Shown: piece by piece, positions 1-6,836 of the stretch
Position numbering within the stretch: the first letter of the stretch is position 1
How the letters are laid out: every line of letters begins with the position of its first letter
NCBI GenBank assembly: GCA_045639325.1
Contig: JAZUCU010000002.1
Location: 62,001-126,000, forward strand
DNA length: 64,000 nt
Reading direction: 5' to 3'
Source: RGIG8244 sp045639325
GTDB taxonomy: Bacteria; Verrucomicrobiota; Lentisphaeria; Victivallales; UBA1829
The notes under the pieces: model-generated
Told to the model about the DNA's origin: nothing
Databases searched by the model: none
What the model saw: the letters and a program-made list of their open reading frames with translations, nothing else
Program-made: the position numbers and the translations under genes

Positions 1-787
1 CAGGGAGTGCATCGCCCATCACACCGGTGCAGCCCTGGACTTTCGGAGAAAGACCGATCATCACAAGTTCGCCATCCTGCATGACTTTTGTAGTAGCGGT
101 GGGAACGACGGCATTACCGCGGATACCGCTGCCGACGATAGCTGTGAAACCGAAACCGGTAGCACCACGGCTGCGTGCTGCATATTCACCGGCTGCAGCA
201 ACCTGAATTTCTGTGTTGCCGACCTGGATCATTTCTTTCATTGCATCGTAGCTGAGGTCAGCCAGTTTGAATGCCGCGCGCATCTGTTCAATTTCCCAGG
301 TGGATTTGATGTGGCGCAGACGCAGGTAATCATCGGTAATATCAACGATTTCAACGCCCTGGAAACCGGCTTCGATCTGCATACGGCAACCGTAAGGCAT
401 CTGATCAGCACCGACAATACCGATACGTTTGACAGTACCGATTGTCTGATTCAATTCAGCAAACAGTTTCGGGAAGTCGATAATAGTAGCAGCAGGATAT
501 TCTTCGTCCGGAACCATGAAGACGGGGAAGTTTCTTGTTTCTTTGACGGCGCTGTCCTGTTTTGCGAACGGTTCACTTTCGGGACCGCCGAGCAGCAGAG
601 GTGTGCCATTGCGGGGAACGAGAACAGCACCGCTTTCGAACTGGGGACACCATCCGGTGAGGTACCAGCCATTGGCGATATTGAGTTCATCATAATAAAC
701 AAGAGCGAGATCCAGATTTTTTGCTTCGAGGATCTTGCGGACGTTTGCCATACGGGCATCACATTCACTTTGGATCAAGTAACCCAT
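1..787 (-). CDS. M24 family metallopeptidase (Xaa-Pro aminopeptidase/creatinase-like), partial at window start
   Basis: The reading frame on the minus strand opens at ATG 787 after a strong AAAGGAGAAA ribosome site and runs off the left edge, so about 262 N-terminal residues are visible. The first ~130 residues look like a creatinase/prolidase N-terminal domain. Then comes LRHIKSTWEIEQMRAAFKLAD, the usual linker into the M24 'pita-bread' domain, and a glycine-rich GFGFTAIVGSG stretch. The metal-ligand residues lie outside the window, so activity cannot be judged. Such enzymes normally cleave dipeptides or N-terminal X-Pro bonds in the cytoplasm. It follows the PhnP-like gene in the same direction but has its own promoter in the 104-bp gap. 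The fold assignment is fairly sure; the substrate is unknown. Confidence 0.75.
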   Translation of the reverse strand, partial: MGYLIQSECDARMANVRKILEAKNLDLALVYYDELNIANGWYLTGWCPQFESGAVLVPRNGTPLLLGGPESEPFAKQDSAVKETRNFPVFMVPDEEYPAATIIDFPKLFAELNQTIGTVKRIGIVGADQMPYGCRMQIEAGFQGVEIVDITDDYLRLRHIKSTWEIEQMRAAFKLADLSYDAMKEMIQVGNTEIQVAAAGEYAARSRGATGFGFTAIVGSGIRGNAVVPTATTKVMQDGELVMIGLSPKVQGCTGVMGDALP

Positions 788-831
788 TAGTTTTTCTCCT
801 TTATGTTAAATTTAACAGGTCGATATCGTAA

Positions 832-859
832 AATATAACACTGCAATATTAAATTGCAA
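832..859 (-). promoter_or_regulatory. Predicted sigma70-type promoter of the M24 peptidase gene, with palindromes
   Basis: On the minus strand TTGCAA (859-854) and TATATT (837-832) are 16 bp apart. An inverted repeat TGCAAT-N5-ATTGCA overlaps the -35 and spacer. A perfect 12-bp palindrome GTTAAATTTAAC lies at 805-816, between the promoter and the ribosome site. Either could be an operator. Prediction by eye only. Confidence 0.5.
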
Positions 860-891
860 ATGGTATTTCAGAGTTTTTTGTGTTTTTTCTG

Positions 892-1716
892 TCAGATCTC
901 AACCACCATGCCATCATAGGCAGGCGTGATCTTGTGGGGAAGGAAAAAGGATTCCAATCGATCCTGACGGGGATCGCCGTGATGAGAGAAGTGATTGACA
1001 ATACATACCGTCTGTTCATCAATCACGCCAAGCTCCAATAACTTATCCCGGAAACGCAGCGTGGCATTGGCACCGAGATGATGTGCATCAAAGTCCGGAC
1101 GCCCGAATGCGGTTGTGGATTCCAGAATAAGCATATCGGCTTTTTTACCGTAATCGGCAGCCATTTTCCAGGATTCTTCGGACCACCAGCCGGAATCGTT
1201 CTGAATCAGGAGCGTTTTGCCGTTACGGGTAAGGAAATAATTCAAAGGTGTGGTTTCAACAGGGTGCGCCGCACGTAAAGCAAAAATCGTCAGGTCATCA
1301 TCCTGAACAGTTTCGCCCGGAGAAATGTGGACGGCATTCAAAAACATTTCTTCAAAGGTACACCCTGTTTCGTTGTGGATTCGTTCCAGCGGTGCAGTAT
1401 CACCAATGATCGTCAATGGCGTATGAACCACGCTGTACCGCTTCTGACGGATCAGGAAGGGATAAACATCCAGATGATCTTTATGGGCATGTGTAAACAA
1501 TACCCGTTTCAGTTTCAAAGTCTGAATCTGGAATTCATCGCGCTGACGTGCAAAGTCCGGACCGCAGTCAATCAGGGTATCGTCATCCAGCAGATAGGAT
1601 GTCCTTCTGCGGAGATTTCTGCCTTTATTTGTACGTGCTTCGATACAAATGGGACATTCACAGAAATATCCCGGCACACCTTCTGCCGCTGCGGATCCGA
1701 GAATTTGCAGTTTCAT
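892..1716 (-). CDS. MBL-fold metal-dependent hydrolase, PhnP-like
   Basis: A 274-residue metallo-beta-lactamase-fold protein. The N-terminus has a CECPICIEAR motif like the structural zinc site of PhnP phosphodiesterases. Near residue 95 lies the metal motif THAHKDHLD, a variant of HxHxDH. Further histidines (AHP, DAHHLG, NHFSHHGD) complete a plausible dinuclear site, and a DSGWW/ESTTAFG region matches the family. PhnP cleaves cyclic ribose phosphodiesters in phosphonate breakdown, but no phn genes are nearby, so the substrate is open; PqqB-like or other MBL roles are possible. It starts 7 bp after argB and is probably cotranscribed with the arginine genes. Confidence 0.75.
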   Translation of the reverse strand: MKLQILGSAAAEGVPGYFCECPICIEARTNKGRNLRRRTSYLLDDDTLIDCGPDFARQRDEFQIQTLKLKRVLFTHAHKDHLDVYPFLIRQKRYSVVHTPLTIIGDTAPLERIHNETGCTFEEMFLNAVHISPGETVQDDDLTIFALRAAHPVETTPLNYFLTRNGKTLLIQNDSGWWSEESWKMAADYGKKADMLILESTTAFGRPDFDAHHLGANATLRFRDKLLELGVIDEQTVCIVNHFSHHGDPRQDRLESFFLPHKITPAYDGMVVEI

Positions 1717-1723
1717 GATAACA

Positions 1724-2599
1724 TCAACCTTTAATGATCTGTGTGCCTACGCCGGATGTCGTAAAAATTTCCAGCAGCAGGGAATGGGGCTGACGTCCAT
1801 CGACCATGTGGACCTGGGAGACACCGCTTTCCAGAGAGCCGACGCAGCTCTGAATTTTGGGGAGCATACCACCGGAAAGAACACCATCCGCAATAAGGTT
1901 GGCAACTTCAGAGGTATGAATGACGCTGATGAGAGAACTTTCATCCTGCGGGTCACGCATGATACCCGGAACATCGCTGAGGAATACCAGTTTTTTCGCA
2001 TTGAGTGCTTTTGCAATTTCACATGCTGCGGTATCTGCATTGATGTTGTAGGTCTGACCGTGGAAGTCAGTTGCAAGCGGAGTGATAACCGGGATCACAT
2101 TGAAACGCAAAGCATCATGAATAGCAGCAACGTCAACAGAAACCACTTCGCCGACATAACCGATATCCAGCTGTTCGCCGGTTTCTTTATCATTGGTATA
2201 AAGTTTCTTTGCACGGAGCAATTTTTTACCGGAAATGGATGCACCTTTACCGCCGGCACGCAAGATACCGTCAACAAGCTGAACGTTGGTCACATTGTGC
2301 AGAACATCATCCACAACATCAATGGTCTTGTCATCGGTTACGCGCAAGCCGTTGATGAACTTCGGTTCAATCTGCATTTCGCGGAGACGTGCAGAGATGG
2401 CTTTGCCGCCGCCGTGTACAACAACCGGCTTCATACCGATAGCTTCCAACAGAACAATGTCACGCATTGTTTTGTGGGTCAACAGCGGATCTTCCATAGC
2501 GGAACCGCCGAATTTGATTACGGCAATTGCACCGTGGAATTGCTGAATGTAGGGAAGTGCTTCAATAAGAACTTCCGTTTTCTTTACAAGATCTTTCAT
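1724..2599 (-). CDS. argB: Acetylglutamate kinase
   Basis: This 291-residue amino-acid-kinase-fold enzyme phosphorylates N-acetylglutamate, the second step of arginine synthesis. The VIKFGGSAM motif near residue 28 and VVVHGGGKAI near 60 form the ATP/phosphate and substrate sites. INADTAACEIA and LSGGMLPKI complete the kinase signature. An N-terminal helix before the first strand (MKDLVKKTEVLIEALPYI) is the element found in arginine-sensitive, hexameric NAGKs, so feedback inhibition is plausible. It lies 21 bp downstream of argJ. Length is normal for the family. Confidence 0.96.
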   Translation of the reverse strand: MKDLVKKTEVLIEALPYIQQFHGAIAVIKFGGSAMEDPLLTHKTMRDIVLLEAIGMKPVVVHGGGKAISARLREMQIEPKFINGLRVTDDKTIDVVDDVLHNVTNVQLVDGILRAGGKGASISGKKLLRAKKLYTNDKETGEQLDIGYVGEVVSVDVAAIHDALRFNVIPVITPLATDFHGQTYNINADTAACEIAKALNAKKLVFLSDVPGIMRDPQDESSLISVIHTSEVANLIADGVLSGGMLPKIQSCVGSLESGVSQVHMVDGRQPHSLLLEIFTTSGVGTQIIKG

Positions 2600-2620
2600 T
2601 CTTTCTTTATCCTTCTATAA

Positions 2621-3865
2621 TCAAGTATGATAATCTGCATTGATGGTCACATATTCATGACTGATGTCAGAGGTCCAGACCGTGTGTTCTGCATCCCCTG
2701 CCCCGAGGTTCAGATGAATGGTGAATTCACGGCGTTTCATCACTTCGCAAAGGGTGCTTTCCGGAGTTCCGGCATCCATACCGCCGCGTACGACTGCCAT
2801 TTCATCATAATCCATATTTACCATATCGGGGTTGAACTGTGCTCCGGAATAACCGGCAGCGGCAAGAACACGTCCCCAGTTGGGGTCACATCCGAACCAG
2901 GCTGTTTTGCAAAGCATGGAATCCGCAATAGCACGGGCGCAAAGACGGGCATCATGATCGTTTGCCGCACCTTTGACTTCGACCGCGACGAATTTTGTGA
3001 CACCTTCGCCATCCATCACCATGGCACGGGCAAGTGCGGCGGTGACAGCATTCAAGGCATTCTGGAACAAATCACCTTCCGGTGTGCCGGCTTTAATAGT
3101 GACTCCGCTGGCGCCGTTGGCAAGAACTACACAGGTATCGTTTGTGCTCATATCATTATCAACCGTAATGCGATTGAAAGACTGATCCACAGAACCGGTA
3201 AGGAAAGCTGTCAGATCATCAGCAGAAATATCGGCATCGGTTGTAACGAAACACAGCATGGTTGCGTGGGGACGGCATATGATCATGCCGGGAGCAATCA
3301 TACCGGCACCTTTTGTCATGCCGCCGACGGTGATAGTTTTACCATTGAGTTCGAATTTTACGGCAACGGATTTCGGCTGTGTATCAGTAGTCATAATGGC
3401 TTGAGCAGCATCAAAACCGCCATTGACGGAGAGTGCATCTTTCGCCATGCGGATACCGCGTGCAAGAATATCCATGGGCAGCTGAACGCCGATACGACCG
3501 GTGGAAGCGGTAAGGATATTATTTTCATTCAGGCCGAGAACAGCAGCTGCATCCTGTGCAGATTTGCAGGAATTTTCGTATCCTTCTTTTCCGGTACAGG
3601 CATTGGCAACACCGCTGTTGACGATAACTGCACGGATTTTTGCGCGTTCTTCAATACGTTTACGGCAGAGCTGAACGGGAGCCGCCGGAAAAAGGTTACT
3701 GGTAAAAGTTCCTGCAGCGTTGCAGTCTGATTGAGAGAACAACATTGCAAAGTCGCTTTTTTTACTTTTCTTGAAACCGGCGACAACACCAGCCGCAAGA
3801 AAACCTGCGGGAGAAGTCACACTTCCGTTTTCAATGAACTCGATTTGAGTTGTGCCATTTTTCAT
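2621..3865 (-). CDS. argJ: Bifunctional glutamate N-acetyltransferase / ornithine acetyltransferase
   Basis: A 414-residue ArgJ, which moves acetyl groups from acetylornithine to glutamate and so recycles the acetyl group in arginine synthesis. The family matures by self-cleavage before the threonine of an ATML motif; here PHATMLCFVTTDADI lies near residue 200. TASTGRIGVQLPM and GANDHDARLCARAIADS are typical conserved stretches, and the C-terminus with HEYVTINADYHT is intact. It is followed by argB. The gene cannot show whether it also accepts acetyl-CoA (bifunctional) or only acetylornithine. Confidence 0.96.
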   Translation of the reverse strand: MKNGTTQIEFIENGSVTSPAGFLAAGVVAGFKKSKKSDFAMLFSQSDCNAAGTFTSNLFPAAPVQLCRKRIEERAKIRAVIVNSGVANACTGKEGYENSCKSAQDAAAVLGLNENNILTASTGRIGVQLPMDILARGIRMAKDALSVNGGFDAAQAIMTTDTQPKSVAVKFELNGKTITVGGMTKGAGMIAPGMIICRPHATMLCFVTTDADISADDLTAFLTGSVDQSFNRITVDNDMSTNDTCVVLANGASGVTIKAGTPEGDLFQNALNAVTAALARAMVMDGEGVTKFVAVEVKGAANDHDARLCARAIADSMLCKTAWFGCDPNWGRVLAAAGYSGAQFNPDMVNMDYDEMAVVRGGMDAGTPESTLCEVMKRREFTIHLNLGAGDAEHTVWTSDISHEYVTINADYHT

Positions 3866-3920
3866 AATACACGTCCTTCATTGTTGAAAAAAGAATCATC
3901 TATATATTATAGCACAACTT

Positions 3921-4373
3921 TTATTTATTTCCACCCTCGGAAGCAGTAATTGTTAAAGAAATTCCACCTCTGGGGCGAAAAACACCTTTTACTTCCATCC
4001 AACGGGGCTTGCAGGCAGCAACAAGATCCGTAAGAATGCGGTTGACCGCTTCTTCATGGAACGTGTTGCAGGAACGGAAAGAGAACAGATAAAGTTTCAA
4101 TGCTTTACTTTCCACACACAGCTTGTCTGCAATGTAACGGATGGTGATGTGCCCGAAGTCCGGCTGACCGGTCACAGGGCAGAGGCTGGTAAATTCCGGG
4201 CAATCGAATTCAATGATGTAATCCCGTTTGGGGAACTGGTTGTCAAAGGTTTCAATGATGGCATCATCAGGGTTGGTGGGATACTCGGTATGATTGCGAT
4301 TCAAGAGGGTAAGACGGCTGTGTCTGGAATCGGGCATTGCTTTTTTTGTTTCCGTTTTTGTTGTTTTTTTCAT
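3921..4373 (-). CDS. queF: NADPH-dependent 7-cyano-7-deazaguanine reductase (preQ0 reductase)
   Basis: A 150-residue short-form (unimodular) QueF. It reduces the nitrile of preQ0 to preQ1 in queuosine tRNA modification. The catalytic cysteine lies in FTSLCPVTGQPDFG, and the QueF signature follows as KLYLFSFRSCNTFHEE. A tail rich in Lys/Thr precedes the core. It begins the leftward run queF-argJ-argB-phnP-like, with 55 bp to argJ. I saw no preQ1 riboswitch in the short AT-rich leader. Confidence 0.93.
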   Translation of the reverse strand: MKKTTKTETKKAMPDSRHSRLTLLNRNHTEYPTNPDDAIIETFDNQFPKRDYIIEFDCPEFTSLCPVTGQPDFGHITIRYIADKLCVESKALKLYLFSFRSCNTFHEEAVNRILTDLVAACKPRWMEVKGVFRPRGGISLTITASEGGNK

Positions 4374-4454
4374 AAAAACACTCCTGATTTATGATTTTTT
4401 TTGAAAAAAAACCGAAAAAATATAAAGTTATCGGCATTTTTTCACATTTTTGAC

Positions 4455-4482
4455 TTGATTGAACGAAAAAATGGAATATATT
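4455..4482 (+). promoter_or_regulatory. Predicted promoter of the TIGR04073/regulator gene group
   Basis: TTGATT (4455-4460) and TATATT (4477-4482) are separated by 16 bp, about 90 bp before the first gene. The surrounding region between the divergent queF and this unit is very AT-rich. Confidence 0.45.
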
Positions 4483-4570
4483 ACTAATAATCTAAATTTT
4501 GGAAATTTCCATTCCGAAATTGAATTTTTTGCAATTTTTTTCATTTTTTTTAACAACTGAAGGAGAAGAC

Positions 4571-5041
4571 ATGAAAATCTGGAAGAAAATTTTTATTGCC
4601 GCCGCAATTTTGACCGCCATCGGAGCAGCTGATTTGTCTGCTATGCCTACAGGTAGCGGAGTGAATTTGAATCTTTCCCCTGAACAGCCGGAAGGATATG
4701 AAAACCTTTGGAACCGTATGACCAGAAAACTCGGTCGCGGTATCGTCAACGTCGGTTTCGGCGCTTTGGAACTCCCTATCCGTATTTTTGAAGTCAACTT
4801 CAACGAAGGCGGTCTCGCTGCATGTACGTTCGGCGTATTGTCCGGTGTCGGTTACGTCGTTGTCCGCGAAGTTGTCGGCGTTGTGGAAATTCTGACATTC
4901 CCCTTCCCGCTCCCCGGCTGCCCCAATGACCCGCAGGGTTATGGCGCAGGTTACGGCCCCATCCTCACTCCGGAATGGGTTGTAACTCCGGAAACAAACT
5001 ACTTCAATATTTTCTACTCCAGAGGAGCATTTGTTGACTGA
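4571..5041 (+). CDS. Small exported protein, exosortase-system-associated TIGR04073 type
   Basis: A 156-residue protein. I chose ATG 4571 because GAAGGAGAAG lies just before it; an upstream in-frame ATG at 4499 has no such site. Residues 1-24 are a signal peptide ending near DLSAMP. The core reads KLGRGIVNVGFGALELPIRI, then a glycine-rich segment, REVVGVVEILTFPFPLPG and a proline/tyrosine tail. This pattern (LGRG...NV.FG..E.P...EGG..A....G...G....R..VG..EI.TFPFP) is that of TIGR04073, small proteins found in PVC and some proteobacterial genomes carrying exosortase. Its function is unknown. No PEP-CTERM tail or exosortase is in the window. Confidence 0.7.
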   Translation: MKIWKKIFIAAAILTAIGAADLSAMPTGSGVNLNLSPEQPEGYENLWNRMTRKLGRGIVNVGFGALELPIRIFEVNFNEGGLAACTFGVLSGVGYVVVREVVGVVEILTFPFPLPGCPNDPQGYGAGYGPILTPEWVVTPETNYFNIFYSRGAFVD

Positions 5042-5043
5042 TT

Positions 5044-5907
5044 ATGACGGAAAAGAGAGTAATGAAAGAACGGCACTCTTCAACAGTCAAAGTTACTGCT
5101 GATATTCTTGAAGCAATCGGCCGTGCAACGGAATACTATGGCAATGTCTCTGCACTTGCAAAGATGATGGGGGTCGCTCACAGTACGATCATTTTCTGGA
5201 GATCCGGTAAAACCTCCAGTATGAGCGGACGTTTGTGGGTAACCCGTATCAGACCCGTACTTGAACCTTTCTTACCTTCCTCAAAAATCAATATCAGCGA
5301 CATTAACGGTCAGTACACACCGCAATTCCCGGTGATGCCGCCTTACATGGAGGTAAAGAAAGTAGAACGCCATGAGGTCAATGTAATGCCGGCTTCCATG
5401 CTCAAAGGTTTTGACCCGGCACTGGAATCGGCTCCTGTTTATGTCCGTTCCTGCTGTACGGAAAAGCGTACTTTCTATCACCCATGCCGTAAGTCTGCTT
5501 TTGCCTTGAAAAACGATGACCGTTTTATTGATGTTTTCCCCGAAAACTGTTATCTTCTTGCCTACCCCGACGGTTTGCAGAATGGATGTCAGGTCCTCTG
5601 CAGACTTCAGGGCAGCAATGAAATCCTCGCAAGAAAATATACAAAAGATGGCTCCATTGTCACGCTTTCCGTTCTTCCCGGGGGTTCCGGTGAAGATATT
5701 TCCTGGGATTGCACAAAAGAAATCGGACGCCTTGCATGGTGTTTCCCGCTCGTTGAACTCAATCTCGACTTGCTCCCCAAGCGTAACGTAAGTGCGTTTG
5801 AGGTCGATGAAGATTTTGATGACGATGATACGGATTCCGATAACGATAATGATTCAACTTCCGGCAAGAAACGGCGCGGAAAAAGGCGGAAAAATGTCAC
5901 CGCTTAA
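5044..5907 (+). CDS. Putative HTH regulator with degenerate S24/LexA-like C-terminal domain
   Basis: A 287-residue protein starting 2 bp after the preceding stop; an internal ATG at 5062 is an alternative start. Residues ~15-65 (ILEAIGRATEYYGNVSALAK, VAHSTIIFWRSGK) form a helix-turn-helix. Residues ~150-230 resemble the S24 peptidase fold of LexA/CI repressors: SAFALKNDDRFID sits where GDSM would be, then FPENCYLLAYPDG, VLCRLQ and ILARKYTKDG. The catalytic serine position is occupied by aspartate, while the lysine of ARKY is kept, so self-cleavage is unlikely. The end is a strongly acidic run followed by a basic KKRRGKRRK tail. Target genes are unknown. Confidence 0.55.
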   Translation: MTEKRVMKERHSSTVKVTADILEAIGRATEYYGNVSALAKMMGVAHSTIIFWRSGKTSSMSGRLWVTRIRPVLEPFLPSSKINISDINGQYTPQFPVMPPYMEVKKVERHEVNVMPASMLKGFDPALESAPVYVRSCCTEKRTFYHPCRKSAFALKNDDRFIDVFPENCYLLAYPDGLQNGCQVLCRLQGSNEILARKYTKDGSIVTLSVLPGGSGEDISWDCTKEIGRLAWCFPLVELNLDLLPKRNVSAFEVDEDFDDDDTDSDNDNDSTSGKKRRGKRRKNVTA

Positions 5908-6352
5908 AATCATGAAAACTATGATTCTGACCGCTGGAGTTATTCCGGCGGTTTTTCTTTCTGTATCCTGTCAGGCCATTGAAGACTGGTTCGATCGTAA
6001 TAAGCCGGAACCGGAAGAAAGTTTGACCGGCAATCCTCAACAGCATGAAGTCCGCACTTATACTGTTGACGAAGCGGTTGCACTGGTATGTAATCGGCTG
6101 ATTATGAAATTTTCCATGCATTACAGCAAAAAGCCTTACCTTATCGTCAACGCCAACGACGCCATGGGCAAGAAGGTTGCGCAGCAATTATATAAGTCCA
6201 ATGTAGCCGATTCATGGAATGCCGGTGCGAATGAAAAATGTCAGATCCGGACGCTTGTTGATTCGACCAGTAAAGTATGGCATGTTGTTGCTGTCGATCA
6301 TAAAAACCGGCAAAAACTGCTCGTTCTCTCCCTGCCTCTGAAAAAGGAATGA
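5894..6352 (+). CDS. Probable lipoprotein of unknown function
   Basis: Starting at ATG 5894 this gives 152 residues and overlaps the end of the regulator gene by 14 bp. A start at 5912 (MKTMILTAG) is also possible. Residues ~6-27 form a signal peptide, with FLSVSC resembling a lipobox, so the mature protein may be anchored at Cys. The rest (~80-150) has a compact mixed alpha/beta look: TYTVDEAVALVCNRLI, YLIVNANDAMGKKVAQQLYK, WHVVAVDHKNRQKLLVLSLP. This faintly resembles FlgO/penicillin-binding-protein-activator type lipoproteins, but I do not assign a function. Confidence 0.6.
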   Translation: MSPLKIMKTMILTAGVIPAVFLSVSCQAIEDWFDRNKPEPEESLTGNPQQHEVRTYTVDEAVALVCNRLIMKFSMHYSKKPYLIVNANDAMGKKVAQQLYKSNVADSWNAGANEKCQIRTLVDSTSKVWHVVAVDHKNRQKLLVLSLPLKKE

Positions 6353-6359
6353 TTTCCCA

Positions 6360-6836
6360 ATGCCTTCCAGAAATGAATATCTTTCTGCCGATGACGCAGC
6401 ATTAATGCCTCAGATCAAATGGGACTTTCATAAAGGCAGCGGGAATGGCGGTCAGAAAGTCAATAAGACCTCTTCCGCCGTACGCATTACGCATATCCCG
6501 ACCGGTATCACCGTAACAAGCCGGGATTCCCGTTCCCAATCTAGAAACCGGCAGATTGCCATTGATAAATTGCGCAAACGCATGGCATTGGAAATGCGCT
6601 GTCCGGCAGAACCATTTGCGATCCCCGCACAAATACCATCTTTAACGGGAACGGCATACCCCCTTTTCCTTGCACTGGTACTGGATTCTGTTTCCGTATA
6701 TGGTAAGGTGGAGGGCATGACACGTTCCGCACTGGAACGTTTTTTACGCCGGGATGAAGAAGTCTGGCGTTACATTTCGGAACGGCGTGAAAAAGAATAC
6801 GCGATCTATTTTAACGCAACTCGTACTCAAAATTAA
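6360..6836 (+). CDS. Class I release-factor-like protein (GGQ domain only)
   Basis: A 158-residue protein holding the peptidyl-tRNA hydrolysis domain of class I release factors: IKWDFHKGSGNGGQKVNKTS with the catalytic GGQ, then VRITHIPTGITVTSRDSRSQSRNR. It lacks the codon-recognition domains of RF1/RF2, so it belongs with stand-alone GGQ proteins such as ArfB/YaeJ, PrfH or related rescue factors. The basic ribosome-binding tail typical of ArfB is not obvious; the C-terminus is YAIYFNATRTQN. It starts 7 bp after the lipoprotein gene. Its last 26 bp overlap the end of the convergent U32 gene. Confidence 0.8.
   Translation: MPSRNEYLSADDAALMPQIKWDFHKGSGNGGQKVNKTSSAVRITHIPTGITVTSRDSRSQSRNRQIAIDKLRKRMALEMRCPAEPFAIPAQIPSLTGTAYPLFLALVLDSVSVYGKVEGMTRSALERFLRRDEEVWRYISERREKEYAIYFNATRTQN

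Noticed and set aside
4374..4500. preQ1 riboswitch before queF
   Set aside because: The leader is short and AT-rich; I could not find the pseudoknot elements.
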